This document shows positions 9,715 through 18,354 of a stretch of 39,497 bases of DNA, one piece after another; position 1 is the stretch's first letter; each line of letters opens with the position of its first letter. Below the pieces are notes generated by a model. It saw only the letters and a program-made list of their open reading frames with translations, did no database searches and was not told the DNA's origin. Made by a program: the position numbers and the translations under genes. Source of the DNA: Sulfuritalea sp. (GTDB taxonomy: Bacteria; Pseudomonadota; Gammaproteobacteria; Burkholderiales; Rhodocyclaceae); assembly GCA_020048435.1 (NCBI GenBank), contig JAIFMO010000062.1:1-39497 (forward strand), in the 5' to 3' direction.

Positions 9715-12700
9715 GCACACTCTCCATATCCGGCGCTTGCCGGTCGCCCACCAGCAGACTGATGGCGGCGGCGAAGTCAAAAATCCTGATAAAACTCTGC
9801 GCTTGCCGCAGATGCGGCGCCCAAGGCGTGTCTTCAAGTTCCATCAGGCCGTCGGTGACTAATATATCGCAGTCGCTGTCGCCGGCTTCGAGGCGGGCGA
9901 TCAGCCTCGCCACGGCGGCTGGCGGCAAGCCCGACGGCAACTTTTCCGGGAGGGGGGTGGCCAGCGGGGCTGCGTTGCTGGCGGGGCCGAGTCCGCACTG
10001 GATTTCCATACACATGGCGGCGATGCCCTGTTGCAACGCTTGCAGCAATGCAGCCGTCGGCTGGCCGCCATCAATCGCAGCTTCCAGCGCCCCCGCGGCG
10101 CCGTGCAGTTCTTTCATGCCGAGCAAGCCGGTGCGTCCCTTCAGAATGTGCGCCGCCATGCTGGCCGGTTCGCGCTCGCCGGTTGCCAGGGCGTCCAGTA
10201 TCTTGTTCAGCGCCAGGGGCGCTTCAGCGATGAAGTCGCTCAAGGCCTGACGATAGCGCGCCTCATTGCCCAGCAGCAGGGCCAGTCCGGCGCGGGTATC
10301 GACGCCACTCAGGGGCGGCAGGTTATGCGTGCGCGCCGGATGCGCCGTGCCGACGATCAATGGCTGTTGTTTGCCCGGGGGTATCCACTTGGCGATCAAT
10401 CGATAGAAATTGCCTTCATCGAAGGGTTTGCCGATATGGTCATTCAATCCGGCGGCCGTAGCTTTCTCTAACTCGTGCACCATCGTATGCGCCGTCATCG
10501 CGATGATCGGCAATTGCGCAAACCCCTCCAGTTTGCGAATTACTCTTGTGGCCGTAAGACCGTCCATCACCGGCATCTGGATGTCCATCAGCACCAGATC
10601 GAAACCGTCGGCCGCGTCCGCCAGGATGTCGATGGCTTCCTGGCCATTGCTGGCCAGTTCCGGGGCGATGCCGACCACGGCGAGCAAGCCGGCGACAACG
10701 TCGCGGTTGAACGGTTGATCATCGACCACCAGTACGCGCGCATCCTGATAGCGTATCTGCGCCGATTCCTGACCGGATTCTTCGGCGGACGGCAATTCGG
10801 CCGGATTGCCCAGACCAAGCCAGAGCATGACGTGGAAGGTGGTGCCCTGGTCGGCGCGGCTGGTGACGCTGATGTCGCCGTCCATCAATTCGGCCAGGTG
10901 TTTGCAGATCGCCAGCCCGAGACCGGTGCCGCCAAACTTGCGCGTCACCGATGAGTCGGCCTGGGAGAATGGTTTGAAGAGCAGCGCGATTTCGTCTTCG
11001 CGCAGGCCGATACCCGTGTCTTCGACCGCGATGTCCAGACAGATGCGCCGCTCTTCGCGGGCGTGCAGGCCTATGCGCAGTTCGACATGGCCGGCCGTCG
11101 TGAACTTGACGGCGTTGCTCAACAGGTTGAGCAGGATTTGTTCGAGGCGCAAGGAGTCGCCGAGCAGGACATCGGGAATCTCCGGGTCGATCCGCTCGAC
11201 CAGCGCCAATCCCTTTTCTTCCGCCTTGAAGCTGATGAACGAGCCGCTGCGCGCCACCAACTGGCGCAGACTGAAAGGATTGATGTCGAATTCCATGCGT
11301 CCGGCGACAATCTTCGACAGGTCGAGCAGATCGTCGATGATGCTGGCCAGCGTCTTGCCGGCGCTATTGACCTTGTCGAGGTATTCGCGCTGGCGGACAT
11401 CCGTGCAGAAAGGCCGCGCCAGGCTGGAAAAGCCGATCACGGCGGCGAGCGGTGTACGCAATTCGTGGGTAATGTTGGCGAGGAAGGCATCCTTGGCGCG
11501 GTCGGCGATCTTGGCGGCTTCCAGCGCCTCGCTCAGTTCGGCGGTGCGCTGCAAAACCTGGTCTTCCAAATGGGCCTGGTGCTCTTCCAGTTGCGTCTCA
11601 AGCTGCTTGCGCTCGGTGACGTTCTCCTTGACTGCCACGAAATTGGTGATTTCGCCCGCCGCGCCAAAAATTGGCGCGATCGACATTTCCTCCCAGATCT
11701 GATCGCCATTCTTGCAGCGGTTGCGCAATATGCCGCGCCAGATCCGGCCATCGAGGATGGTGTGCCATAGTTCCTGATGCGTGGCGAGGCTGGTATGTTC
11801 GGTTTTCAGCATTCGCGAGGTCTGGCCGACAGCTTCATCCCGTGTGTAGCCGGTTACCCGGCTAAAATTCGGGTTGACATATTCGATGACGCCGTTGCGA
11901 TCGGTGATGACGATCGAGATCGGACTTTGCTCCACCGCCCGCAGCAACTTGCCGGATTCCAGCTCGGCACGCCGCCGTACTGAAATATCGGCGCAAATCC
12001 AGATGACGCCGGCCTCGGGATGGCCGGGATCGATGGCGCTGCCGTGGAGCAAGCCCCAGAACGGGCTGCCATCCTTGCGTCGAAACAATACCTCTTCGCT
12101 GTAATTGCCGGTATTGCGCAGCCCGCCGTAGGCGCGCTCGCCGAACGCCAGGAAGTTCTCGTGGCTGTCACACAGCAATTCGGTTGAGGCGCCGACCAGT
12201 TCGCCGGGCGCGTAGAGAAAAAGTTCCTCGAAGCGGCGGTTGCAAGACACGACGCATCGCTGTATTACATAGACGATGCCGACCATGGCATTGCGCAGTA
12301 TCGTTTCGTTTTCAACCAGCAACTGACGGGTTTTTTCCTCGGCTTGTTTAAGCTGAGTGATGTCGGTGTGCGTTATAACCACGCCTTTCCTGGCATCTTG
12401 CCCCAGCGGCGTGACGATCATCGAGAACCAGCGTTGCTGCCCGGGTGAATGGCACGCATACTCCTGGCTGAAGCTGGGCAGCCTGGCGTCCAATACAGCC
12501 CGAATGCCAGCGTTGGCATCCAGCGCGTCAGGCGACAATGGGGTGTCGTCTTGGCAAGAAGCAGCCAGATAATTGGCGCCAATGAAAGAATTCGGCGCGG
12601 GATTGCCGCCCTCGGTGCTGTTTTCCGCCGCAAAGCGCCGCCACGGTTCGTTGACCGCCAGGATGGTTCCCGCGGCATCCAGCACGGCAATTTCGGCGGT

Positions 12701-13942
12701 GACGGAATTCAGGATGGTAAGGTTGAAGGCTTCGCTCTCCCGCAAGGCCAGTTCCCGTTCCACCACCAGTTTGATGAGTTGCGTCTGATCTTCCAGAAGC
12801 CCGGCTTCAGCTTGCTTGCGTGAGGTGATGTCACGCAAAAAGCCGAAAAACTGGCCGCCAGCAACATCACTGTAGGAGGTGCTCACCTCGACTTGCCATA
12901 ACGACCCGTCCTTGCGGCGATGGGTGGATTCAAACCGGTCACTGCCATTCTTGATAATGCGCTGAACGTGGGCTGCGGTTTGGCCGGAACTTTCAACCGC
13001 TTCCAGATTGGTGATGCACAGGCCAAGCAATTCGTCGCGCGTGTAGCCGGACTGTTGGCAGTAGGCGGGATTGACGTCGAGCAGACGGCCTTGAGCATCC
13101 AGGTGCCAATAGCCATCGATGGAGGTTTCCAGAATGGTGCGCAGCGTCTCGTGGCTTAGGCGCAGCGCGTCCTTGGCCTGGGCGTTCTCCTTCAAGTCGG
13201 TGATCACCAGACAACTGAATTGTTGCAGGTCGGTGGCAATCTTCTGCAGCGACAGGCGAACCGGTAAGGGCCCGTCAAACGCATTGAGCGATACCTCGCA
13301 CGCCGCGGCGGCGGTGCTGGCAAGCAGGTCCGCCACGCGCGAACGATCCGCCGAGGCGAAGCAATCGACCAGGGATGCGCCGCACAGCATTTCCTGCGGT
13401 CGTCCTATCATGACCGCGAAGCGCGAATTGCCGTGCAGAATCGAGCCATGGCGGTCAATAGTGACGCCGCCTTCATTCATGACATTGAAGAAGGTGACAT
13501 AAGGCCGCTCGGCGCCGTTCAGGTGAACAACAATCCCCTCCTCGCCGATGAAGGCGTCAACTTCTCCCGAGCGTATGGCATCAAGCACCGCCTCGCCCTC
13601 GGCATGAAAGGAAAGCGACTCGGAGAGTTGCAATCCCTCCAGCGTTTTTTGGGAATCGGCAAGGTCGCCGATGATCTTGAGAGACGGTTGGGGATGGCGC
13701 CTGACCAGGGTCGGGATGGCGATGATCTTGTCGTCTTCGGCTAACTCCGGCCGTTCCAGCAGATCGATGACTTCGATTTCAAACCGATTGGCCAGGTGTT
13801 CTTCGCAAATCCGTTGCAAATTGGCCATGGCGACCAGCGACTTGGCTGTCTGGCCGGCAATGTAGAGACGCAGACGCCAGATTTCGGTCAGCGTTCTGGT
13901 TGAGTCGGTAAGATCGTGTTGGAAATGACGCACCGCACTCAT
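9686..13942 (-). CDS. Hybrid histidine kinase with N-terminal KaiB-like domain, multiple PAS, HisKA, HATPase, REC and HPt
   Basis: N-term LRLYIAGQTAKSLVAMANLQRICEEHLANRFEIEVIDLLERPELAEDDKIIAIPTLVRRHPQPSLKIIGDL matches the KaiB/SasA-N pattern; HisKA FLANITHELRTPLAAVIGF; HATPase GGTGLGLAICKHL; REC LVVDDQPFNRDVV...LVLMDIQMPVMDGL; HPt AAHILKGRTGLLGM. Confidence 0.92.
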   Translation of the reverse strand: MSAVRHFQHDLTDSTRTLTEIWRLRLYIAGQTAKSLVAMANLQRICEEHLANRFEIEVIDLLERPELAEDDKIIAIPTLVRRHPQPSLKIIGDLADSQKTLEGLQLSESLSFHAEGEAVLDAIRSGEVDAFIGEEGIVVHLNGAERPYVTFFNVMNEGGVTIDRHGSILHGNSRFAVMIGRPQEMLCGASLVDCFASADRSRVADLLASTAAAACEVSLNAFDGPLPVRLSLQKIATDLQQFSCLVITDLKENAQAKDALRLSHETLRTILETSIDGYWHLDAQGRLLDVNPAYCQQSGYTRDELLGLCITNLEAVESSGQTAAHVQRIIKNGSDRFESTHRRKDGSLWQVEVSTSYSDVAGGQFFGFLRDITSRKQAEAGLLEDQTQLIKLVVERELALRESEAFNLTILNSVTAEIAVLDAAGTILAVNEPWRRFAAENSTEGGNPAPNSFIGANYLAASCQDDTPLSPDALDANAGIRAVLDARLPSFSQEYACHSPGQQRWFSMIVTPLGQDARKGVVITHTDITQLKQAEEKTRQLLVENETILRNAMVGIVYVIQRCVVSCNRRFEELFLYAPGELVGASTELLCDSHENFLAFGERAYGGLRNTGNYSEEVLFRRKDGSPFWGLLHGSAIDPGHPEAGVIWICADISVRRRAELESGKLLRAVEQSPISIVITDRNGVIEYVNPNFSRVTGYTRDEAVGQTSRMLKTEHTSLATHQELWHTILDGRIWRGILRNRCKNGDQIWEEMSIAPIFGAAGEITNFVAVKENVTERKQLETQLEEHQAHLEDQVLQRTAELSEALEAAKIADRAKDAFLANITHELRTPLAAVIGFSSLARPFCTDVRQREYLDKVNSAGKTLASIIDDLLDLSKIVAGRMEFDINPFSLRQLVARSGSFISFKAEEKGLALVERIDPEIPDVLLGDSLRLEQILLNLLSNAVKFTTAGHVELRIGLHAREERRICLDIAVEDTGIGLREDEIALLFKPFSQADSSVTRKFGGTGLGLAICKHLAELMDGDISVTSRADQGTTFHVMLWLGLGNPAELPSAEESGQESAQIRYQDARVLVVDDQPFNRDVVAGLLAVVGIAPELASNGQEAIDILADAADGFDLVLMDIQMPVMDGLTATRVIRKLEGFAQLPIIAMTAHTMVHELEKATAAGLNDHIGKPFDEGNFYRLIAKWIPPGKQQPLIVGTAHPARTHNLPPLSGVDTRAGLALLLGNEARYRQALSDFIAEAPLALNKILDALATGEREPASMAAHILKGRTGLLGMKELHGAAGALEAAIDGGQPTAALLQALQQGIAAMCMEIQCGLGPASNAAPLATPLPEKLPSGLPPAAVARLIARLEAGDSDCDILVTDGLMELEDTPWAPHLRQAQSFIRIFDFAAAISLLVGDRQAPDMESVHGKTDPADR

Positions 13943-13992
13943 GGTTACTCCACCTAAGTTATGTTGGCTTGTTCACGGAATGGGCGTAACAA

Positions 13993-14922
13993 CTACAAAC
14001 CATCGAGCCAGGCGTCGCGACGGGTCCGCGCCATGCTGAACATAGCTTCCAGCCCGTCGGCATCGGCGCCGGCCAGCAGCACGCGGGTGCGCAGCAGTTC
14101 GGCGATGTAGGCGTCGAGTTCCTTGAGCAGCGCGCCGCGATTGGCGACGCAGATGTCGCGCCACATTTCGGGATGGCTGCTGGCAATGCGGGTGAAATCG
14201 CGAAAGCCGCCAGCGGCGAAACTGAATAATTGCGCGGAGTTGTCGCGGTTGGCGAAATCGTGCACCAGCGCGAAGGCGAGCAGGTGCGGCAGGTGGCTGA
14301 CCGCCGCGAACACCGCATCGTGTTCGGCCGGCGCCAGTTGCGACACGCGGGCGCCGCAGGCTTCCCATGCGGTACGGACGCGGGCGACCGCGGCATCGGC
14401 GTTTTCAGGCAGTGGTGTCAGCACCACGCGGCGGTCGACGTACAAATCGGCGCTGGCCGCGGCGACGCCGCTTTTTTCAGCGCCGGCAATGGGGTGGCCG
14501 GGCACGAACTGGCCGATCTTGTCGCCCAGCGCGGCACGCGCCGCCGCCACGACGTCGGACTTGGTGGAACCGCCATCGGTGACCACGGTGCCCGCTTGCA
14601 GGTGCGGCGCCATTGCCGCCATCACCGTTTCCATCTGGCCAACAGGCATGGCCAGTAGCACGAGATCGGCGGGGTTGGGGCCACCGAGCGCAGTGGCCCA
14701 GTCGGCGGCGATGTGGTCGATGACACCGAGTTGCAGGGCCTGTTCCAGCGGCGCGCGGGTGCGGCCGATGCCGGTAATGCATACTTCCTGCCGTACCGCT
14801 ACCGCCGACTTTTTGAGCGCCAGAGCAAACGAACCACCGATCAGACCGACACCGCAAATAACAACATTTTGGGTTACATGATTAACAACCCCGTTGGCGA
14901 CCGCGTTGGCAGCCATCAGCAC
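13993..14922 (-). CDS. tyrA: Prephenate dehydrogenase
   Basis: NVVICGVGLIGGSFALALKK... DGGSTKSDVVAAAR...FVPGHPIAGAEKSG...; located next to hisC and pheA. Confidence 0.93.
   Translation of the reverse strand: MLMAANAVANGVVNHVTQNVVICGVGLIGGSFALALKKSAVAVRQEVCITGIGRTRAPLEQALQLGVIDHIAADWATALGGPNPADLVLLAMPVGQMETVMAAMAPHLQAGTVVTDGGSTKSDVVAAARAALGDKIGQFVPGHPIAGAEKSGVAAASADLYVDRRVVLTPLPENADAAVARVRTAWEACGARVSQLAPAEHDAVFAAVSHLPHLLAFALVHDFANRDNSAQLFSFAAGGFRDFTRIASSHPEMWRDICVANRGALLKELDAYIAELLRTRVLLAGADADGLEAMFSMARTRRDAWLDGL
14789..14814 (-). repeat. Dispersed 26-bp repeat, copy 2
   Basis: Minus strand AAAAAGTCGGCGGTAGCGGTACGGCA inside tyrA. Confidence 0.9.
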
Positions 14923-16016
14923 GACTTGTCCAGCGCGTCGAGGAAGCGGGCATTTTCGGCTTCGAGGCCGATGGTGACGCGCAGATGATTCGGCAGGCCA
15001 TAGCCGCCGATGGGGCGGACAATGATGCCCTGCTTCAGCAACTTCTGGTTGACCGCGCCACCGTCGCTCACGGCAAAAGTGACGAAATTGCCATGCGAGG
15101 GAATGTGATCGAGGCCGAGACGCTTGAGTCCCGCCACGATTTGCTCCATGCCGCGCCGGTTCAGTTCGTAGCTGTCGGCCAGGAACAGATGATCGTCAAG
15201 TGCCGCGCGAGCCGCCGCGATGGCGAGATTATTGACGTTGAAGGGCTGGCGCACGCGATTGAGCAGGTCAGCCACTTCGGGCGAAGCCACCGCGAAGCCG
15301 ACGCGCAGGCCAGCCAGACCGTAAATTTTGGAGAAGGTGCGGGTAACGATCAGGTTGGGGAAATGCTTGAGCCAGGCGACGCTATCGACGCGCTCGGCCG
15401 GCGGCAGATAGTCGTTATAGGCCTCGTCGAGCACCACGGCGACATCCGGCGGTACCTGGCGCAGGAAGGCCTCGACTTCGCCATAAGGCAGGAAATTGCC
15501 GGTGGGATTGTTCGGGTTGGCGATCCAGACCAGGCGGGTTTCGGGACGCGCATTAGTCACAATCGCCGCCTTCATCGCCGCCAGATCGTGACCGTAATTG
15601 CGCGCCGGGGCAACGATGCATTCGGCCCCCGCGCTCATGGTCGCCAGCGGATAAACGGCGAAAGCGTGCTGCGAAAACACCGCCGAGCGCCCCGGCGCGA
15701 GAAAAACCCGCGCGACGAGGTCAAGCACGTCATTGGAGCCGTTGCCGAGCACGATCTGGCCGTGGGCCACACCCAGCCGTTCGGCCAGGGCGGCGACCAA
15801 TTCGAACTGGTCCGGGTAGCGTTCGATGCCAGAAATGGCTTTTTCGACGGCAACACGCGCCTTCGGGCTCATGCCCAACGGATTTTCGTTGGAGGCAAGT
15901 TTGACAATACGCGCCACCGGCAGACCCATTTCACGGGCCAGTTCGGTAATCGGCTTGCCCGGAACATAGGGCGAAATAGCGCGGATATAGGCCGGCGCCT
16001 GGGCTGCAATGGTCAT
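14916..16016 (-). CDS. hisC: Histidinol-phosphate aminotransferase
   Basis: KLASNENPLGMSPKA...VLDEAYNDYL...VTRTFSKIYGLAGLRVGFAVA; class II HisC-type aminotransferase. Confidence 0.93.
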   Translation of the reverse strand: MTIAAQAPAYIRAISPYVPGKPITELAREMGLPVARIVKLASNENPLGMSPKARVAVEKAISGIERYPDQFELVAALAERLGVAHGQIVLGNGSNDVLDLVARVFLAPGRSAVFSQHAFAVYPLATMSAGAECIVAPARNYGHDLAAMKAAIVTNARPETRLVWIANPNNPTGNFLPYGEVEAFLRQVPPDVAVVLDEAYNDYLPPAERVDSVAWLKHFPNLIVTRTFSKIYGLAGLRVGFAVASPEVADLLNRVRQPFNVNNLAIAAARAALDDHLFLADSYELNRRGMEQIVAGLKRLGLDHIPSHGNFVTFAVSDGGAVNQKLLKQGIIVRPIGGYGLPNHLRVTIGLEAENARFLDALDKSC

Positions 16017-16026
16017 GGGGAAACCC

Positions 16027-17166
16027 TCACTGGCTGGCGCGGGGATACGAACCCAACTCTTTCAGGAAACCGACGCAGCCGCGCAGGTCTTCGAACGCCG
16101 CGGCTACACGCGGCTCGCTGCGGTGGCCTTCGACGTCGACGAAAAAAACATATTCCCAGCGGCTGCCGCCAAAGCCCCGCGCCGGACGCGATTCGAACTT
16201 GGTCAGCGAGACGCCGTGCTGCTTGAGCGGGGTAAGCAGATCATGCACCGCCCCCGGTTTGTTTTGCGCCGAGCAGACAAAGGAGGTGCGATCCTGGCCC
16301 GACGGCCCGGCATCGTGGCTTGCCAGCACGAGGAAGCGGGTGGTGTTGTTGGGGTCGTCTTCGATATTGGCGGCAAGAATCTTGAGGCCGTAACGCCGAG
16401 CGGCCGCTTCGCCGGCAATGGCGGCGGATTCGGCATCTTCGGCCGCCAGCCGCGCGGCTTCGGCATTGCTCGCCACCGGCACCCGCGCCAGACCGGTAAG
16501 GTTGCGGTTAAGCCATTCGTGGCACTGGGCCAGCGACTGCGCGTGGGAATAGAGCGTCTTCACCCCGGCCAGCGATTCCGACTGCGACAGCAGGTTCTGG
16601 TGGATGCGCAAATTGATCTCGCCGCAGATTTGCAGGGGCGAGGACAGCAAGAGGTCGAGGGTGCGGCCGATGGCGCCTTCGGTGGAATTTTCCACCGGCA
16701 CCACGCCGTAGTCGGCATTGCCAGATTCGACGGCGCGAAAGACATCGTCGATGGCGCCGCAGGGCGTCAGCGCTGGCGCCGAGCCGAAATGCTTCTTCGC
16801 CGCGCTTTCCGAAAAGGTGCCGGCCGGACCGAGATAGGCGATCTTGAGCGGCTGTTCGAGCGCGAGGCAGGCCGACATGATCTCGCGGAAAATGGTGCGC
16901 ACCGCCGTTTCCGGCAGCGGACCGCCGGCTACGGCGCTGGCCTCGGCCAGCCGCCGCAATACCTGCGCCTCGCGCTCGGGCCGGTAGATGTTGCCGTGCT
17001 TGATCTCGCCGATACGGTGGGCAAGCCGGGCACGCTCGTTGGCCAGTCGCAACACCTGGTCGTCGATGGCGTCGATGCCCTGCCGCAGGCAGCCGAGTTC
17101 TTCCTGCTCACCCTGGGTCGGCTGAGTTGGCTGGGTTGGCTGGTTCGGCTGCGCCGGATCAGCCAT
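16027..17166 (-). CDS. pheA: Bifunctional chorismate mutase/prephenate dehydratase
   Basis: CM domain (LRQGIDAIDDQVLRLANERARLAHRIGEIKHGNIYRPEREAQVL), PDT (AYLGPAGTFSESAAKKHFG...VVPVENSTEGAIGRTLDLLL), ACT (FESRPARGFGGSRWEYVFFVDVEGH). Confidence 0.95.
   Translation of the reverse strand: MADPAQPNQPTQPTQPTQGEQEELGCLRQGIDAIDDQVLRLANERARLAHRIGEIKHGNIYRPEREAQVLRRLAEASAVAGGPLPETAVRTIFREIMSACLALEQPLKIAYLGPAGTFSESAAKKHFGSAPALTPCGAIDDVFRAVESGNADYGVVPVENSTEGAIGRTLDLLLSSPLQICGEINLRIHQNLLSQSESLAGVKTLYSHAQSLAQCHEWLNRNLTGLARVPVASNAEAARLAAEDAESAAIAGEAAARRYGLKILAANIEDDPNNTTRFLVLASHDAGPSGQDRTSFVCSAQNKPGAVHDLLTPLKQHGVSLTKFESRPARGFGGSRWEYVFFVDVEGHRSEPRVAAAFEDLRGCVGFLKELGSYPRASQ
17116..17151. repeat. Short imperfect tandem repeat (9-nt unit, GTTGGCTGG-like) in the pheA N-terminus
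   Basis: gtcggctgagttggctgggttggctggttcggctg; encodes the QPNQPTQPTQPTQ tract. Confidence 0.7.
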
Positions 17167-18350
17167 CAGTCACCGGCGGGCAGATAGCGCACCGCCAGCA
17201 CGCCATCGATTGTTGCGATGGCGGCAACGACATCTTGCGGCACCGGGCTATCGACATCCACCAGCGTGTAGGCCACATCGCCCTTTGACTTGTTCATCAT
17301 GGTGTGGATGTTGAGCTTGGCGCCGGCCATGACGGTCGAAATCTGGCCAACCATGTTGGGCACATTGGCGTTGACGATGGCGAGGCGGAACTTCGACTCA
17401 CGCGACATCGTTACATTCGGAAAATTAACCGCATTGACGACGTTGCCGTCGAGCAGGTAATCGCGCACCTGGTCGGCCACCATGGTGGCGCAGTTCTCTT
17501 CGGCTTCGCGGGTCGATGCGCCCAAATGTGGTAACGCGATGACATGGGGATGATTATTGACGTGAGCGCCGGGGAAATCGCAGACATAGCAGCCGAGCTT
17601 CTTGGTATCCAGCGCAGCCAGCACCGCCGCCTCGTCGACCACGCCTTCGCGGGCGAAGTTGAGCACCACCGCGCCGTGCTTCATGTGGTCGATGCTCTCG
17701 GTGTTGATCATCTTGCGCGTGGCATCCACCAGCGGCACGTGCAGGGTGAGGAAGTTGGCGTTCTTCAGCACTTCGGTCATGTTGGCCGCCCGCTTCACCT
17801 GCGACGGCAAGCTCCAGGCCGCATCGACGGTGATCTCGGGGTCGTAGCCGATGACGTGCATGCCCAGCTTGATGGCGGCGTCGGCGACGAGGCAGCCAAT
17901 CTTGCCGAGACCGATCACACCCAGCGTGTGGCCAGCCAACTCATAGCCGGCATAGGTCTTCTTGCCGCCTTCGACCTTCTTCTCCATTTCCGCGTCGGCC
18001 GGATCGAGGCCGGAGACGAATTTGATGGCGCCGCCGATGTTGCGCGCCGCCATCAGCATGCCGGCCAGCACCAGTTCCTTGACGGCATTGGCGTTGGCGC
18101 CAGGGGCGTTGAACACGGGCACCCCACGCGCGCTCATGGCTTTCACCGGAATATTGTTGGTGCCGGAACCGGCACGACCGATGGCCAGCACGGACTTGGC
18201 GATGTCCATGCCGTGCATGTCGGCCGAACGCAGCAAAACGGCGTCGGGCACGGCGATGTCCTTGCCGCAGGCGAAACGCTCGGCCGGCAGGCGCGACAAG
18301 CCCTTGGCGGAGATGTTATTCAGTATCAGAACCTTGAACTGTTCGCTCAT
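17166..18350 (-). CDS. serA: D-3-phosphoglycerate dehydrogenase family protein with ACT domain
   Basis: GRAGSGTNNIPVKAMSARGVPVFNAPGANANAVKELVL...LGVIGLGKIGCLVADAAIKLGM...; C-terminal ACT-like region. Start at ATG 18350. Confidence 0.88.
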   Translation of the reverse strand: MSEQFKVLILNNISAKGLSRLPAERFACGKDIAVPDAVLLRSADMHGMDIAKSVLAIGRAGSGTNNIPVKAMSARGVPVFNAPGANANAVKELVLAGMLMAARNIGGAIKFVSGLDPADAEMEKKVEGGKKTYAGYELAGHTLGVIGLGKIGCLVADAAIKLGMHVIGYDPEITVDAAWSLPSQVKRAANMTEVLKNANFLTLHVPLVDATRKMINTESIDHMKHGAVVLNFAREGVVDEAAVLAALDTKKLGCYVCDFPGAHVNNHPHVIALPHLGASTREAEENCATMVADQVRDYLLDGNVVNAVNFPNVTMSRESKFRLAIVNANVPNMVGQISTVMAGAKLNIHTMMNKSKGDVAYTLVDVDSPVPQDVVAAIATIDGVLAVRYLPAGD

Positions 18351-18354
18351 GGCA

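Noticed and set aside
267-13942. Many long plus-strand ORFs (e.g. 3354..4910, 4914..5864, 6566..8338, 8608..9471)
   Set aside because: Antisense shadow ORFs of clearly coding minus-strand genes in GC-rich DNA; no domain signal in their translations.
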